Shown: one piece after another, positions 1-10,003 of the stretch | How positions within the stretch are numbered: the first letter of the stretch is position 1 | Layout of the letters: every line of letters begins with the position of its first letter | From: Franconibacter pulveris DSM 19144 | Lineage (GTDB): Bacteria; Pseudomonadota; Gammaproteobacteria; Enterobacterales; Enterobacteriaceae | DNA: 64,000 nucleotides | NCBI GenBank assembly: GCA_000621185.1 | Contig: JHYZ01000013.1 | Span: forward strand, 124,001-188,000 | Reading direction: 5' to 3' | Made by a program: the position numbers and the translations under genes | The notes under the pieces: generated by a model | The model's database searches: none | Told to the model about the DNA's origin: nothing | The model's input: only the letters and a program-made list of their open reading frames with translations

Positions 1-840
1 GTGTCGAAGAAAAACGCGCTGGGCCGTGCTCATGGTTTCGCCTGCGAAACGCAGGGCACGCTCTTTTTTGATGTGGCGCGCATTATCGCCGCCAAACGCC
101 CGGCTATTTTCGTGCTCGAAAACGTGAAGAACCTGAAGAGCCACGATAAAGGCAACACGTTCCGCATCATTATGGAAACGCTGGATGAGCTCGGGTATGA
201 AGTGGCGGACGCGCGCGAGATGGGCGCAGGCGACCCGAAAATCATTGATGGCCGACATTTCCTGCCGCAGCACCGCGAGCGTATCGTGCTGGTGGGTTTT
301 CGCCGCGATCTTAACTTGCATGCGGGGTTTACGCTGCGCGATTTGCCCGCCTTTTATCCCGAACGTCGCCCCGCCTTTGGCGAACTGCTCGACCCAACGG
401 TTGACGCCCGATATGTGCTGACGCCGACGCTCTGGAAATACCTCTACCGCTACGCGCAAAAGCATCAGGCGAAAGGCAACGGCTTCGGCTTCGGCCTGGT
501 CGACCCGCAAAATCCGCTCAGCGTGGCCCGCACGCTTTCCGCACGCTATTACAAAGACGGCGCGGAAATCCTGGTCGATCGAGGCTGGAACAAGCCGCTC
601 GGCGAAGAGGATTTCGACCATCCCGATAATCAGCAGCGTCGGCCGCGCCGCTTAACGCCCCGTGAATGCGCGAGGTTAATGGGGTTTGAGCTGCCGCATG
701 AGCACCGCTTTCGCATTCCGGTTTCCGATACCCAGGCGTACCGGCAGTTTGGCAACTCCGTCGTGGTGCCTGTGTTTGCCGCGGTGGCGCAACTACTTCG
801 TCCCCGCATTTTACAGGCAGTAAAACAGCGACAGGAGTAA
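1..840 (+). CDS. dcm: DNA cytosine methyltransferase Dcm, 3' part (5' end outside window)
   Basis: C5-cytosine methyltransferase that modifies the second C of CCWGG sites. The first base of the window lies inside the gene, so the GTG at position 1 is an internal valine codon. The 279 visible residues begin just before motif IV (the ENV tripeptide, nt 118-126) and hold motif VIII (PQHRER), a target-recognition stretch, motif IX ([14 protein letters not shown]) and motif X (QFGNSVVVP). The catalytic Pro-Cys motif lies upstream of the window. The sequence is very close to E. coli Dcm as I remember it. vsr follows 4 bases after the stop, the usual pairing of methylase and mismatch-repair nuclease. 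Confidence 0.96.
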   Translation: MSKKNALGRAHGFACETQGTLFFDVARIIAAKRPAIFVLENVKNLKSHDKGNTFRIIMETLDELGYEVADAREMGAGDPKIIDGRHFLPQHRERIVLVGFRRDLNLHAGFTLRDLPAFYPERRPAFGELLDPTVDARYVLTPTLWKYLYRYAQKHQAKGNGFGFGLVDPQNPLSVARTLSARYYKDGAEILVDRGWNKPLGEEDFDHPDNQQRRPRRLTPRECARLMGFELPHEHRFRIPVSDTQAYRQFGNSVVVPVFAAVAQLLRPRILQAVKQRQE

Positions 841-844
841 CCCT

Positions 845-1339
845 ATGGCGGATGTGCACAGCAAAGCGATACGCAGTAAGAATATGCGCGCCATCGCTAC
901 GCGCGACACCGCCATTGAAAAACGACTGGCCGGGCTGCTTGGCGAAGCAGGTTTCGGCTTTCGCGTGCAGGATGCGGAACTGGCGGGCAAGCCCGACTTC
1001 GTGCTTGACGACTACCGCTGCATTATCTTCACGCACGGCTGCTTCTGGCATCATCACGACTGCTATCTCTTCAAAGTGCCCGCCACCCGTACCGATTTCT
1101 GGCTTGAGAAAATCGGCAAGAACGTTGAACGCGACCGTCGCGATATTTCGCGTCTGCGGGATGAAGGCTGGCGGGTATTAGTGGTCTGGGAGTGCGCCCT
1201 GCGGGGCCGGGCGAAGCTTTCTGACGCGGCGCTCAAAGAACGGCTGGAAGAGTGGATTTGCAGCGGCGGCGCGCAGGCGGAAATCGATACGCTCGGCATC
1301 CACGCCACAGAGCGCGAGCGGCCTGCGCCGCCCGCCTGA
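845..1339 (+). CDS. vsr: Very short patch repair endonuclease Vsr
   Basis: Nicks DNA 5' of the T in T:G mismatches formed when 5-methylcytosine in Dcm sites deaminates, so that PolI and ligase can restore C:G. The protein has 164 residues. The family's metal and catalytic residues are present at the expected positions: Asp51 (in GKPDF), Thr63 (in FTHGC) and the His69-His71 run (FWHHHDCY). The ATG at 845 gives the MADVH start shared with E. coli Vsr. In E. coli vsr overlaps the end of dcm, whereas here there is a 4-base gap. The C-terminus is a few residues longer than in E. coli. It converges on yedA with 2 bases between the stops. Confidence 0.97.
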   Translation: MADVHSKAIRSKNMRAIATRDTAIEKRLAGLLGEAGFGFRVQDAELAGKPDFVLDDYRCIIFTHGCFWHHHDCYLFKVPATRTDFWLEKIGKNVERDRRDISRLRDEGWRVLVVWECALRGRAKLSDAALKERLEEWICSGGAQAEIDTLGIHATERERPAPPA

Positions 1340-1341
1340 AA

Positions 1342-2253
1342 CTATTTCTCAGCTTTACATGCCACCACTGTCGGCTTTGCCGGCAGCAGATATTTCCCTA
1401 TCGTTACTAACAGCACGGCGAGAATAATAATCCCCAGCGCCAGCCACTCAATAGCGGAGAGGTTTTCGCCGCCAAGCCCGGTGCCAAGCAGTACCGCCAC
1501 TACGGGGTTAACGTAGGCGTAACTGGTGGCGATCGCAGGCGAAACGTTGCGAATAAGATACATGTAGGCGTTAATGGCGATAACCGAGCCGAAGAGCGCA
1601 AGATAGCCTACGGCAAGGAAACCCGAGAGGTCCGGCATCGTCGTTAGCTTTTCGCCCGTCAGGAAAGAGGCTGCCATTAGCACCACGCCTGCGCAAAGCA
1701 TCTCAACGGCGCCTGCCATCATGCCGGAAGGCAGTTCGATGCGCGAACCATACACCGAGCCAAACGCCCAGCTCAGAGAGCCGATTAAAATCAGCAACGC
1801 GCCCCAGGGGTTGCCGTTGAGGTTGCCGCCGCTGTTCAACAACACAATGCCCACAAGACCGATAGCTATACCGAACCATTCGAGCTTGCGCGTCGGCAGG
1901 CCAAAGCAGCGACTGAAGATAAGCGTAAACAGCGGCACAGTGGCGACCATGACGGCGGCAATACCGGAAGGCACATGCATATGCTCCGCCACGGTAACAA
2001 AGCCATTGCCTACCGCCAGCAGCAGCACGCCTATCAGCGCGGCGTTCATCAGCGGACGGCGAGCGGGCAGCTTGTGGCCGGTCAGCAACAGAAAAGCCAT
2101 GAGCAATAGCCCGGCAGCCAAAAAGCGAACCCCGGCCATCATAAACGGCGGCCAGCTTTTCACGCCGATGGCGATAGCAAAGTAGGTGGAACCCCAGATG
2201 ATGTAGAGCGCAAAAAGCGCCCCAAGCAGCGGCAAAACTTTAGCGAAACGCAT
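1342..2253 (-). CDS. yedA: EamA-family inner-membrane transporter YedA
   Basis: Predicted drug/metabolite exporter of the DMT superfamily. The 303 residues form about ten hydrophobic segments in two EamA repeats; the first begins near residue 8 (LLGALFALYIIWGSTYFAI) and carries the family's WGSTY motif. The substrate is not known. It lies next to dcm-vsr as in E. coli but is transcribed towards them. The intergenic region upstream to yedI is AT-rich (2254-2418) and should hold both divergent promoters. Confidence 0.9.
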   Translation of the reverse strand: MRFAKVLPLLGALFALYIIWGSTYFAIAIGVKSWPPFMMAGVRFLAAGLLLMAFLLLTGHKLPARRPLMNAALIGVLLLAVGNGFVTVAEHMHVPSGIAAVMVATVPLFTLIFSRCFGLPTRKLEWFGIAIGLVGIVLLNSGGNLNGNPWGALLILIGSLSWAFGSVYGSRIELPSGMMAGAVEMLCAGVVLMAASFLTGEKLTTMPDLSGFLAVGYLALFGSVIAINAYMYLIRNVSPAIATSYAYVNPVVAVLLGTGLGGENLSAIEWLALGIIILAVLLVTIGKYLLPAKPTVVACKAEK

Positions 2254-2418
2254 ACTCCCTCACGACATTGATAAAGAACGCTTATAGTGAACGACAAAAA
2301 TATTGTCGAGGCGAGGTTTTTAATTGTTTATTTCTGATGAATTTTTTGTTGATTTTATGGAGAATTTTCCGCGCTCAGGCTTTTGTTCCATAATTACCTT
2401 TCCGATCACAAACAAAGG

Positions 2419-3342
2419 ATGAATATTTTGGCTGGAAGTAGTCTTTTAACGCTGCTGGATGATATCGCCACGCTGCTGGATGACATTTCGATGATGGGCA
2501 AACTGGCGGCAAAGAAGACCGCAGGCGTGCTGGGGGACGATCTTTCACTGAACGCGCAGCAGGTAAGCGGGGTGCGCGCTAACCGCGAGTTGCCCGTGGT
2601 CTGGGGCGTGGCGAAGGGGTCGTTCGTTAATAAGCTTATCCTGGTGCCGCTGGCGCTTATCATCAGCGCGTTCGCGCCCTGGGCTATCACGCCGCTGCTG
2701 ATGATAGGCGGGGCGTTCCTGTGCTATGAGGGCGTGGAAAAAGTGTTGCATAGCATTGAAGCGCGCAAGCACAAGGAAACGCCTGAAGAGCGCCGTCAGC
2801 GGCTGGAAGCCATCGCACGGCAAGACCCGAAAGTTTTTGAACGTGACAAAGTCAAAGGGGCCATTCGTACCGACTTTATTCTGTCGGCGGAGATCGTCGC
2901 CATCACCCTTGGCATCGTAGCGGAAGCCCCGCTGTTAACGCAGGTCATGATCCTTGCAGGCATCGCCATTCTGGTGACTATCGGCGTTTATGGGCTGGTG
3001 GGCATTATTGTGAAGCTTGACGATCTCGGTTACTGGCTTGCCGATAAAACCTCGACGCTGGCGCAGGCCGTGGGCAAAGGGCTGCTGGTGACGGCGCCGT
3101 GGCTGATGAAAGCGCTGTCGGTGCTCGGCACCCTGGCGATGTTTCTGGTGGGCGGCGGCATTGTGGTTCATGGCCTTACGCCCGTGCATCATGCTATCGA
3201 ACACTGGGCGGAGCAGGGCGGTCATATCGCGCAGGCGGTGGTGCCGACGCTGATGAACCTGGTGCTCGGCTTTATCATTGGCGCTGTCGTGCTTGCCGTT
3301 GTAAAAGGCATAAACCGCCTGCGCGGCAAAGACGCACACTGA
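2419..3342 (+). CDS. yedI: DUF808 inner-membrane protein YedI
   Basis: Multi-pass membrane protein of unknown function. The N-terminal segment [16 protein letters not shown] and the following [17 protein letters not shown] are hallmarks of the DUF808 family. Several hydrophobic helices follow, the last near the C-terminus. The reading frame is open from 2383, but I place the start at ATG 2419 because the E. coli protein starts at the matching residue, giving 307 residues against about 305. The SD-like AAAGG is unusually close to this ATG; the in-frame TTG at 2428 has better spacing and cannot be excluded. Confidence 0.88.
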   Translation: MNILAGSSLLTLLDDIATLLDDISMMGKLAAKKTAGVLGDDLSLNAQQVSGVRANRELPVVWGVAKGSFVNKLILVPLALIISAFAPWAITPLLMIGGAFLCYEGVEKVLHSIEARKHKETPEERRQRLEAIARQDPKVFERDKVKGAIRTDFILSAEIVAITLGIVAEAPLLTQVMILAGIAILVTIGVYGLVGIIVKLDDLGYWLADKTSTLAQAVGKGLLVTAPWLMKALSVLGTLAMFLVGGGIVVHGLTPVHHAIEHWAEQGGHIAQAVVPTLMNLVLGFIIGAVVLAVVKGINRLRGKDAH

Positions 3343-3432
3343 GAATTTTCTGGTTTACACGCTGTAAGCCCGGCAATGGTCGCGTTCTTTTACTATCTTG
3401 TAAAAGTTTTCACCCCTGAGAAGGAGGCAGAT

Positions 3433-3615
3433 ATGGTCTTTTTAGTCAGCGATGAAGTTAAGCGTAAAAACGGCGGCCCGAGCATGGTGGTTACGGGGTA
3501 TTCCAGCGGCATGGTCGAGTGCCGGTGGTACGACGGCTATGGGGTCCAGCGGGAAGCTTTCCGGGAAGAAGAACTGATCCCGGGTGAAAAGCAGGCGCGT
3601 GAAGAACGCCGTTAA
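3433..3615 (+). CDS. yodC: Small DUF2158-type protein YodC
   Basis: Sixty-residue soluble protein matching E. coli YodC, with the conserved core VTGYSSGMVECRWYDGYG. The function is unknown. A strong AAGGAGG lies 6 bases before the ATG, so this start is preferred over in-frame codons further upstream (3376). A rho-independent terminator follows directly. It sits between yedI and dgcQ as in E. coli. Confidence 0.92.
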   Translation: MVFLVSDEVKRKNGGPSMVVTGYSSGMVECRWYDGYGVQREAFREEELIPGEKQAREERR

Positions 3616-3619
3616 CGAT

Positions 3620-3647
3620 AACGCCCGGTTTGAGCCGGGCGTTTTTG
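3620..3647 (+). terminator. Rho-independent terminator after yodC
   Basis: Stem CGCCCGG (3622-3628) pairs with CCGGGCG (3635-3641) and is followed by five T residues. It separates yodC from dgcQ. Confidence 0.9.
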
Positions 3648-3748
3648 CAGGCTGTTCGGACGGCAGGCTAGCCAGCGCGCAATGCTGGCGGATAAAGTAG
3701 AAAGACAAGTAAAACCGGGAATAGCCTGTTAATGCAGGGAGCCTGCTG

Positions 3749-5410
3749 GTGCTTAAGAGAACGTTAAATCCAACCCGCTTTCGCCATCCTGGTCGGGTCG
3801 TCAATCTTTGCTTTGCGATAGTCTTACTCTGCTCCACGCTGCTGACCTGGCGTGAAGTGGTTGTGCTGGAAAACGCCTACCTCGCCGGGCAGCGCAACAG
3901 CCTCGACACCATCGCCACTGCGCTGGACAGACACTTGCAGTATGGCGTCGACAGGTTGCTTTTTTATCGCTCCGCCATGGAAGAGGCGCTGGAAGCGCCC
4001 GTCATCACGCCTTCTCAGGAGGCGCTGGCAGCGTTCTTCGCACAGCGCGACAGCGAGGGCTGGCTGCTCAACGTAAACGATAAACGCGGCGTCCCTCTGC
4101 GCGGCGTTTCGGATGATTATGTTGAACAGAACCCTTACCTTAACCGGGAAGAGGAGCGGCTTAATCAGGAACTGACCGCCGCTTCTGAATTCAGTTATCT
4201 GATGAACAGCGCGAGCGCCGATCCGGCGCTGCAGCGCAATATGTTTTATACCTCCCGCGCCGGTTTTTATTTAAGCCCTGCGGCGCAGGAGCAGGAAGAG
4301 GCGCGCATTCGCGCCCATTATCACCGGCTGGTCAACCATCCCTATTTTTCCGCCCATTCGAAACGCAGCAATCCTACGCGCGGCGTACGCTGGACGCACA
4401 GCCAGTCTCCGGTTGATCAGGCCGACCGCTCCCTTACCGCCAGCGTGCCGCTGGACCATGAGCAACGCTGGTACGGCGTGCTGGCGCTGGATTTCAGAGT
4501 GGATGCGGTGACGCAGTTTTTACTGGAGTCGCTGGAAGAGGATCATGAGGCTGATATCGTCCTTTATGACAGCCACTTTCAGGTCATAGCCGCTACGAAA
4601 TCGACCACTCACCGCGGGCGCCTGCTCAGTGCCGAACAGAAAACGAAGCTTGCCCAAATGATGAAAAAGGCTACCGAAGGGGATTACCGCCTGGGATCGC
4701 GATTTATCAGCTGGGCACGGCTGAGCTATTTTGACGGCGTACTGGTGCGGGTGGATACACTGGCCCAGAGCGCCAGCGGCGAGTTTGGCAAAATCACGCT
4801 GGTGCTGGCGCTATTGTGGCTGCTTTTTACCAGCATGCTGATTTTCTCCTGGGTGGTTATCCGCAGGATGGTGCACGACATGTACCAGATGCAGCATCAT
4901 CTTCAGTGGCGCGCCTGGTACGATACGCTGACCCGGCTTTATAACCGCGGCGCCTTTTTTGAACGGGCCAAAAACGCAGCGGCGCGCTGTCGCGAGCAAA
5001 ACCAACCCTGCGCCGTTATCCAGCTCGATCTGGACCACTTTAAAAGCGTCAACGACCGTTTCGGCCACCAGGCGGGCGACCGTGTGCTTTCCCATGCGGC
5101 GGGGCTGGTGAGCCAGACGCTGCGGGCGGAGGATATCGCTGGCAGGGTTGGGGGTGAAGAGTTTTGTATATTGCTGCCCGGCGCAACGCGCGACGAGGCG
5201 GAGCGCGTTGCTGAACGCATTCGCACCAGGCTGAACGCCCGGGAAATCCTGATAACGCAGAACACGACGCTGCGCATCAGCGGGTCGCTGGGCGTCAGCG
5301 GCGCGCAGGAGGAGGGCACCTATGATTTCGAACAACTGCAGTTAGTCGCGGACCGCAGGCTCTATCTGGCGAAGCAGAACGGGCGCAACGGTGTGCGCGC
5401 CCGGGACTAA
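3749..5410 (+). CDS. dgcQ: Membrane diguanylate cyclase DgcQ (YedQ)
   Basis: Makes cyclic di-GMP from two GTP, favouring cellulose and biofilm formation over motility. The 553 residues comprise a TM helix near 17-35, a periplasmic sensory domain up to about 345, a second TM helix (about 349-374) and a cytoplasmic GGDEF domain. The active-site motif GGEEF is at 468-472, and the product-inhibition I-site R-A-E-D is at 459-462, so the enzyme should be active and feedback controlled. The start is GTG, with CAGGGAG upstream. Its last bases overlap the convergent mpgP stop. Confidence 0.95.
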   Translation: MLKRTLNPTRFRHPGRVVNLCFAIVLLCSTLLTWREVVVLENAYLAGQRNSLDTIATALDRHLQYGVDRLLFYRSAMEEALEAPVITPSQEALAAFFAQRDSEGWLLNVNDKRGVPLRGVSDDYVEQNPYLNREEERLNQELTAASEFSYLMNSASADPALQRNMFYTSRAGFYLSPAAQEQEEARIRAHYHRLVNHPYFSAHSKRSNPTRGVRWTHSQSPVDQADRSLTASVPLDHEQRWYGVLALDFRVDAVTQFLLESLEEDHEADIVLYDSHFQVIAATKSTTHRGRLLSAEQKTKLAQMMKKATEGDYRLGSRFISWARLSYFDGVLVRVDTLAQSASGEFGKITLVLALLWLLFTSMLIFSWVVIRRMVHDMYQMQHHLQWRAWYDTLTRLYNRGAFFERAKNAAARCREQNQPCAVIQLDLDHFKSVNDRFGHQAGDRVLSHAAGLVSQTLRAEDIAGRVGGEEFCILLPGATRDEAERVAERIRTRLNAREILITQNTTLRISGSLGVSGAQEEGTYDFEQLQLVADRRLYLAKQNGRNGVRARD

Positions 5411-6228
5411 CGCTTCGCAACGAAGTGCTCAAGCCCTTCGTTCCAGCCTTCAGGCCCGGCAAGCTGCGTGCGATAAACCCGCTGCGGGTCCTCGTTTTGC
5501 AGAATCACCCCGTGACGGCTAAGCCCCTTGACCACGACCGCGTAATCGACATTATCCAATAGCAGGGCGTCGTTGGGGCCGTCGCCCAGCCCAAGGGTGG
5601 TGCGCAGTTTGCCTTCACGTTGCTGGTATTGCGCCTTCAGCCAGTTAACCGCCTCGCCTTTGCCGCACTGCGCATCTAAAACATGCCAGAAGCGCCCGCC
5701 TTCCTGCAGCACCAGCCCAGCCTCGTTGAGCTGTTTCTCAAACGCCGCCAGCCGTTCATCAGTATCACGCCAGATAAGGGTCTGAGAGGCCTCAAGCAGT
5801 CGGGACATCGCCGCGAGCTTCGGGCTGAGGCCGGTCCACTCGGCAATGGTTTTATCGTCTACATCATCAAAGCTAAAAAGCTTATAGGCGTGCTGCTGAC
5901 GAAGCTTTTCAATGACGGCGAGGATAGTCTCGTGATCCGCGCCGCAGCGCAGGCGAGGAAAGTCCGGATGATCGCTCCAGCTTTCATCAAGCTGGATCAC
6001 CGCGCCATTTTCAGCGATAAACGGTAATCCCTGCAGCCCCATCTCCTTTTGCAGGGTAATGATCTCCGCAGAGGTTTTGCTGCTGGAGAGCACCACCGGC
6101 ACTTGATTATCAACAAGGCGGGACAGCCAGCCCTGCGCCGCCTCCCAGGCGTGGGTATTAGGGTCGAGCAGCGTGCCGTCGAGATCGGTGACAATCAGCA
6201 GGCTGTCGTTAAGCGGTAGTTGCGGCAT
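5407..6228 (-). CDS. yedP: Mannosyl-3-phosphoglycerate phosphatase-like HAD hydrolase (YedP)
   Basis: HAD-superfamily class IIB hydrolase that would dephosphorylate mannosyl-3-phosphoglycerate. HAD motif I is TDLDGT (Asp15, Asp17 from the chosen start), motif II is the SSSKTSAE segment and motif IV is GLGDGPNDA. Ten more in-frame codons exist upstream, but AAGGAG lies 6 bases before the ATG at 6228, so I start there (273 residues). No synthase for mannosylphosphoglycerate is visible nearby, so the physiological substrate is open. It converges with dgcQ, the stop codons overlapping. Confidence 0.92.
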   Translation of the reverse strand: MPQLPLNDSLLIVTDLDGTLLDPNTHAWEAAQGWLSRLVDNQVPVVLSSSKTSAEIITLQKEMGLQGLPFIAENGAVIQLDESWSDHPDFPRLRCGADHETILAVIEKLRQQHAYKLFSFDDVDDKTIAEWTGLSPKLAAMSRLLEASQTLIWRDTDERLAAFEKQLNEAGLVLQEGGRFWHVLDAQCGKGEAVNWLKAQYQQREGKLRTTLGLGDGPNDALLLDNVDYAVVVKGLSRHGVILQNEDPQRVYRTQLAGPEGWNEGLEHFVAKR

Positions 6229-6420
6229 GTCGGCTCCTTGTCTTGCGTGTAAAAGCAAATGTTGCAGAAAAGTGATTGACCAGGAATAGTCTCAAAAAAT
6301 TCACGCCTGTAAATGGGCAAGGTTGGGATCGTTTCCAGCCAACAGGCTTCGGCCAAGGCCTGGCGTAATAATCACTATTTTTAATATTCGGGATGAATTA
6401 TTCATCGGCTAAATATATTC

Positions 6421-6449
6421 TTGTCATGCAAAAAAATTGCCTATATGTT
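6421..6449 (+). promoter_or_regulatory. dsrA promoter
   Basis: A -35 box TTGTCA (6421-6426), a 17-base spacer and a -10 box TATGTT (6444-6449) place the transcript start 6-7 bases downstream, exactly where homology to DsrA begins. In E. coli dsrA is induced at low temperature through its promoter. Confidence 0.8.
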
Positions 6450-6454
6450 GATTG

Positions 6455-6541
6455 CCGACATCAGATTTCCTGGTGTAACGAATTTTACGTGCTTCTTGCA
6501 TTCGCAAGCTTATCCCGGCCCCCCAGGCCGGGATTTTTTAT
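6455..6541 (+). ncRNA. dsrA: Small regulatory RNA DsrA
   Basis: Hfq-dependent small RNA that activates rpoS translation and represses hns in E. coli. The segment from ACATCAG through TTTCCTGGTGTAACG, which pairs with the rpoS leader, is identical to what I recall of the E. coli RNA. The middle stem-loop region (GTGCTTCTTGC) is conserved with small changes. The third hairpin TCCCGGCC/GGCCGGGA (6513-6533) with six T residues is the terminator. Length is about 87 nt, as in E. coli. The 3' end abuts the stop codon of convergent yodD. Confidence 0.95.
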
Positions 6542-6542
6542 T

Positions 6543-6776
6543 TCAGCGGTTGAGCTCGCTCACCCTGAAATCCTGAATATCCAGCTCGAACGCGTCGGCA
6601 AGTTCGGTGTAAGTGTGGTAATCGCGCCCATCCACGCTTACCCGTTGCGGGTCGTCGCTGCCGTCCACCCGCTTTACTTCGCTTTCGCTGATTTCATTGA
6701 TGGCAGCCAGCAGCGCATCCACATCCACTTCGGCGTCGCGATGCGCGCTGTCGCTGTCTGGCTTCATCGTTTTCAT
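6543..6776 (-). CDS. yodD: Small stress-associated protein YodD
   Basis: Acidic 77-residue protein matching E. coli YodD: the core VDVDALLAAINEISESEV and the C-terminal ELADAFELDI are shared. The exact function is unknown; in E. coli it is linked to acid and peroxide stress. I start at ATG 6776 by alignment with MKTAK of E. coli; GGAGG lies 9 bases upstream, and an in-frame GTG (6785) sits too close to it. It is convergent with dsrA, with almost no gap. Confidence 0.9.
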   Translation of the reverse strand: MKTMKPDSDSAHRDAEVDVDALLAAINEISESEVKRVDGSDDPQRVSVDGRDYHTYTELADAFELDIQDFRVSELNR

Positions 6777-6814
6777 CACCGTCACCCTCCGGTTGTGTAC
6801 CCTGATAAGTATAG

Positions 6815-7084
<270 letters not shown>

Positions 7085-7092
7085 CTAACGCT

Positions 7093-7113
7093 GCCCTCAT
7101 TTGAGGGCGGTTT
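7093..7113 (+). terminator. Probable dsrB terminator
   Basis: GCCCTCA (7093-7099) pairs with TGAGGGC (7102-7108); the T-rich tail is short and interrupted (GGTTTGC), so termination may be partial. Confidence 0.5.
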
Positions 7114-7213
7114 GCTGTTGGGGCTGAGCCAACGCAAGCGGATAGCGTTTTTGTTGTCTGCCGTGAGACGATGCTGCGGGCAAGGAGCAGGGTGTAGGGT
7201 ACAGAGTCAGGGG

Positions 7214-7837
7214 TCAGCGCATATTAACGAAAATGCCGTTAGTGACATTATCCGTTAGCCGGACCACATGATAAATAACTTGCTTATTATGGGTTTTTAT
7301 TTTGCGTTTGATATTGCCTTTATGCGAGGAAACCGTCTTCGCTTTGATATTCATCTGGTCTGAAATCTGAATCGTTCCTTGCCCCGACATCCACATCCGT
7401 AACATGCTTGATTCAGTGCGGCTTAACGAAAGTGTAGGCAAATTAATATGACTGATGCATTGCATATCTTTTGCCAGATATTCGCCAAGAATGCTGTCCA
7501 GCGATTCGGGCTTAATTGATTTGGAGCTAATTAATAAATTTTTGCGCACCCGCAGATATTCATCAAAATGGATATTAGCGATAGCCATAAAAACGATAAA
7601 TAAGGTGCCAGGATGTTGATTGATGACCTGCTTAATTTGTAGGCTGCTTGGCGCGTCGTGAATAAAGCAGTCTTCGTTAATAAATACCACATGAGGTTCT
7701 TTGCTCTGGCACGCTTCTTCCAGCGCTTCGACCGTTTCGACGTGACAGATTTGCCGCTTTCTGACTCCCCGACTGGCAAGGTAGCCGGTTAGCCCAAGCC
7801 GCGTATAGCTGCATAAATCCATAATAATCGTTGACAT
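7214..7837 (-). CDS. rcsA: RcsA, auxiliary regulator of the Rcs phosphorelay
   Basis: LuxR-type DNA-binding partner of RcsB; the heterodimer activates colanic acid genes and represses flhDC. The 207 residues include an N-terminal pseudo-receiver region and a C-terminal HTH (about 137-201) that is almost unchanged from E. coli ([20 protein letters not shown]). The protein is a Lon substrate in E. coli. It lies 5' to the fliR end, as in E. coli. An RcsAB box lies about 310 bases upstream (8149-8162), consistent with autoactivation. Target flhDC lies at the other end of this window. Confidence 0.97.
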   Translation of the reverse strand: MSTIIMDLCSYTRLGLTGYLASRGVRKRQICHVETVEALEEACQSKEPHVVFINEDCFIHDAPSSLQIKQVINQHPGTLFIVFMAIANIHFDEYLRVRKNLLISSKSIKPESLDSILGEYLAKDMQCISHINLPTLSLSRTESSMLRMWMSGQGTIQISDQMNIKAKTVSSHKGNIKRKIKTHNKQVIYHVVRLTDNVTNGIFVNMR

Positions 7838-8184
7838 AGCATACCCTCACTAAACGCGTTATCCGTTAAAGCACAACGATTGCTTCACCACTAGCCTGAG
7901 AACGACCGCCGTTCTGCGAAGACCAGCAATAACGAGATAAAAACTGCATAAGCAATATTCGGTTAGCAGGTCGGACGACCTGGAACAGCGTCAGGGAAGT
8001 CATTCAGGCGGACCCACTATCCCGTAAAGTTAGGTATAATTTGCCAGGAATGTTCTTAAAGTAAAGTAAATGTTGTGAGTTGTGAGCAAGGTAAAATCTT
8101 TAATTTCCCGCTGTGCTTTAGCTAAGCGGGAGAATATATTTTCTTTTTTAGGATTATCCTCAAAAAACCATTTTGTTGTGAGGG
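7838..8184 (-). promoter_or_regulatory. rcsA upstream region
   Basis: This 347-base gap between fliR and rcsA holds no credible gene. It is AT-rich towards fliR, which fits H-NS silencing of rcsA known in E. coli. The RcsAB box is the only clear operator. Confidence 0.6.
8149..8162 (-). promoter_or_regulatory. RcsAB box upstream of rcsA
   Basis: Read on the minus strand the site is TGAGGATAATCCTA, 11 of 14 positions matching the RcsAB consensus TAAGAATATTCCTA. Its location upstream of rcsA supports an autoregulatory site. Confidence 0.75.
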
Positions 8185-8973
8185 TTAATTATTGGCGGGT
8201 ATTTCGCTGACAATATCTGAAAGCAAATTAAAAATTTCGCTAAATAGGTGTTCGCAAAACGGAGCGATGAGCGGCATTAAGGCAATGATAACCATCATGC
8301 CAATTGACAAGGTGATGGGAAAACCTATCACAAATACCGACAGCTGCGGCGTCATGCGGTTTAATAAACCGAGCGCCAGGTTGAGCGTCAGCAAAAGCGT
8401 CACCAGCGGCAACGCCAGCATTAAGCCGTTGAGAAAAATGAGTCCGCCCGCGCGGGCCAACGCCATAAACGCATTACTGTTTAGCGGTTCGCCGCTAAAT
8501 GGCAGGGTATGAAAGGTATCCGCCAGGATTGAAATCAGCCACAGGTGGCCGTTAAAGGTTAAAAATAACAGCATCGCCAGCATATCCAGCAGGCGGGCCA
8601 GAACAGGCATGTTGAGATGGCTGGCCGGGTCAAAAAAGGTCGCGAAGGAAAGCCCCATCTGCAGGCCGATTATCTCGCCTGCGGTACGCACGGCGGCAAA
8701 GGCGAACTGCATGGTAAAGCCCAGCGCGATACCAATAAGAATTTGCTGCAGCGCAAGCCAAAAGCCCTGGGCTGAGAAAATCGGCACCTGCGCTGGCGTC
8801 AGCGTCGGCGCGATGACTATCGTAATCAGCAGCGCGAGACCTATCTTTACCCGATTGCTAATGCTGCGCTCGCTCAAAATCGGCGCCGTAGAGACCAGCG
8901 CCAGCACGCGCAAAAGCGGCCAGAAATAAAGGTTCAGGTAATGCAGCCACTGATCGCTGGTGAAATGAAGCAC
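8185..8973 (-). CDS. fliR: Flagellar export gate protein FliR
   Basis: Integral membrane part of the flagellar type III export gate, assembled with FliP and FliQ in a helical channel inside the MS ring. The protein has 262 residues and many hydrophobic helices. It starts 11 bases after the fliQ stop and is last gene of the fliLMNOPQR run. No strong terminator follows. Sequence and position match E. coli FliR. Confidence 0.97.
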   Translation of the reverse strand: MLHFTSDQWLHYLNLYFWPLLRVLALVSTAPILSERSISNRVKIGLALLITIVIAPTLTPAQVPIFSAQGFWLALQQILIGIALGFTMQFAFAAVRTAGEIIGLQMGLSFATFFDPASHLNMPVLARLLDMLAMLLFLTFNGHLWLISILADTFHTLPFSGEPLNSNAFMALARAGGLIFLNGLMLALPLVTLLLTLNLALGLLNRMTPQLSVFVIGFPITLSIGMMVIIALMPLIAPFCEHLFSEIFNLLSDIVSEIPANN

Positions 8974-8984
8974 CCGATACTCCG

Positions 8985-9254
8985 TCAGCCGATCATATAC
9001 GGCAGGTTAGTAAAAAGGGTGCGCATGTAATCCAGCAGCAGGTTGAGCATCCACGGGCCTGCCACCACCATTGTGACAAATACGGCGAGGATCTTCGGGA
9101 TGAAAGAGAGCGTCATCTCGTTTATCTGGGTAGCGGCCTGCAGGATACTGATAATCAGGCCCGTCACCAGCGCGACCAGCAGCAGCGGGGCAGCAAGGGC
9201 AAGGGCGACTTTCATCGCTTCTGTGCCCATCATCATGACCGATTCTGGCGTCAT
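8985..9254 (-). CDS. fliQ: Flagellar export gate protein FliQ
   Basis: Small 89-residue gate subunit with two membrane helices (about 16-40 and 52-75) and the family segment [21 protein letters not shown]. Four copies surround FliP in known complexes. It lies 11 bases from both fliP and fliR, so all three are translated from one message. Confidence 0.97.
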   Translation of the reverse strand: MTPESVMMMGTEAMKVALALAAPLLLVALVTGLIISILQAATQINEMTLSFIPKILAVFVTMVVAGPWMLNLLLDYMRTLFTNLPYMIG

Positions 9255-9265
9255 GGCATCCTCTC

Positions 9266-10003
9266 CTAACTGTAGAAGCTCTGAGCGAGCGAGCCGACCA
9301 GCAACTGCCAGCCATCCACCAGCACAAACAACATGAGCTTAAAGGGCAGGGCGATGGTCGCGGGCGGCACCATCATCATACCGAGCGCCATCAGCACGCT
9401 CGCCACCACCAGGTCGATGATGAGGAACGGAATAAAGACGGTGAAGCCAATCTGGAAAGCGGTTTTCAGTTCGCTGGTAACATAGGCGGGCAGCAAAATG
9501 CGCATTGGCACGGCTTCCGGCCCGGCCATCTCCGGCGTTTTCGCCAGCCGGGCGAAGAGAGCGAGATCCGCCTCGCGGGTCTGGCGCAACATAAATTCGC
9601 GAAGCGGCTGCGCGCCTTTTTCCAGCGCCACTTCCATAGAAATTTTATTTTCGCTGAACGGCTGATAAGCGTCGGTATAAATCTTATCAAGCACCGGCGA
9701 CATGATAAAAAAGGACAAAAACAGCGCAAGGCCCAGCAGCACCTGGTTCGGCGGGGCGGAAGGGGTGCCAAGCGCGTTGCGCAGCAGGCCGAAGACGATG
9801 ATGATGCGCGTAAAGCTCGTCATCATCAGCAACACGGCTGGCAGGAAGGTGAGCGAGGTGATAAACACCAGCGTCTGCACCGGCAGCGACCAGCTCTGGC
9901 CGCCGCCCGCCAGCGGCTGGCTCACCAGTCCCGGCAGTTGCGCCATAGCAGGCGCGGCGAAGAGGCTGAGCGCGCCCAACGAGAGATAAACCCAACGACG
10001 CAT
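9266..10003 (-). CDS. fliP: Flagellar export gate protein FliP
   Basis: Core pentameric subunit of the export gate, 245 residues, made with a cleavable signal peptide in E. coli (here residues 1-21, ending near APAMA). Conserved features include [20 protein letters not shown] and the last helices around [16 protein letters not shown]. The ATG overlaps the last base of the fliO stop codon (TAATG), indicating translational coupling. Confidence 0.97.
   Translation of the reverse strand: MRRWVYLSLGALSLFAAPAMAQLPGLVSQPLAGGGQSWSLPVQTLVFITSLTFLPAVLLMMTSFTRIIIVFGLLRNALGTPSAPPNQVLLGLALFLSFFIMSPVLDKIYTDAYQPFSENKISMEVALEKGAQPLREFMLRQTREADLALFARLAKTPEMAGPEAVPMRILLPAYVTSELKTAFQIGFTVFIPFLIIDLVVASVLMALGMMMVPPATIALPFKLMLFVLVDGWQLLVGSLAQSFYS

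Noticed and set aside
8107-8130. Hairpin CCCGCT/AGCGGG after fliR as a terminator
   Set aside because: The stem is only six pairs with a 12-base loop, and no T tract follows in the direction of fliR transcription.
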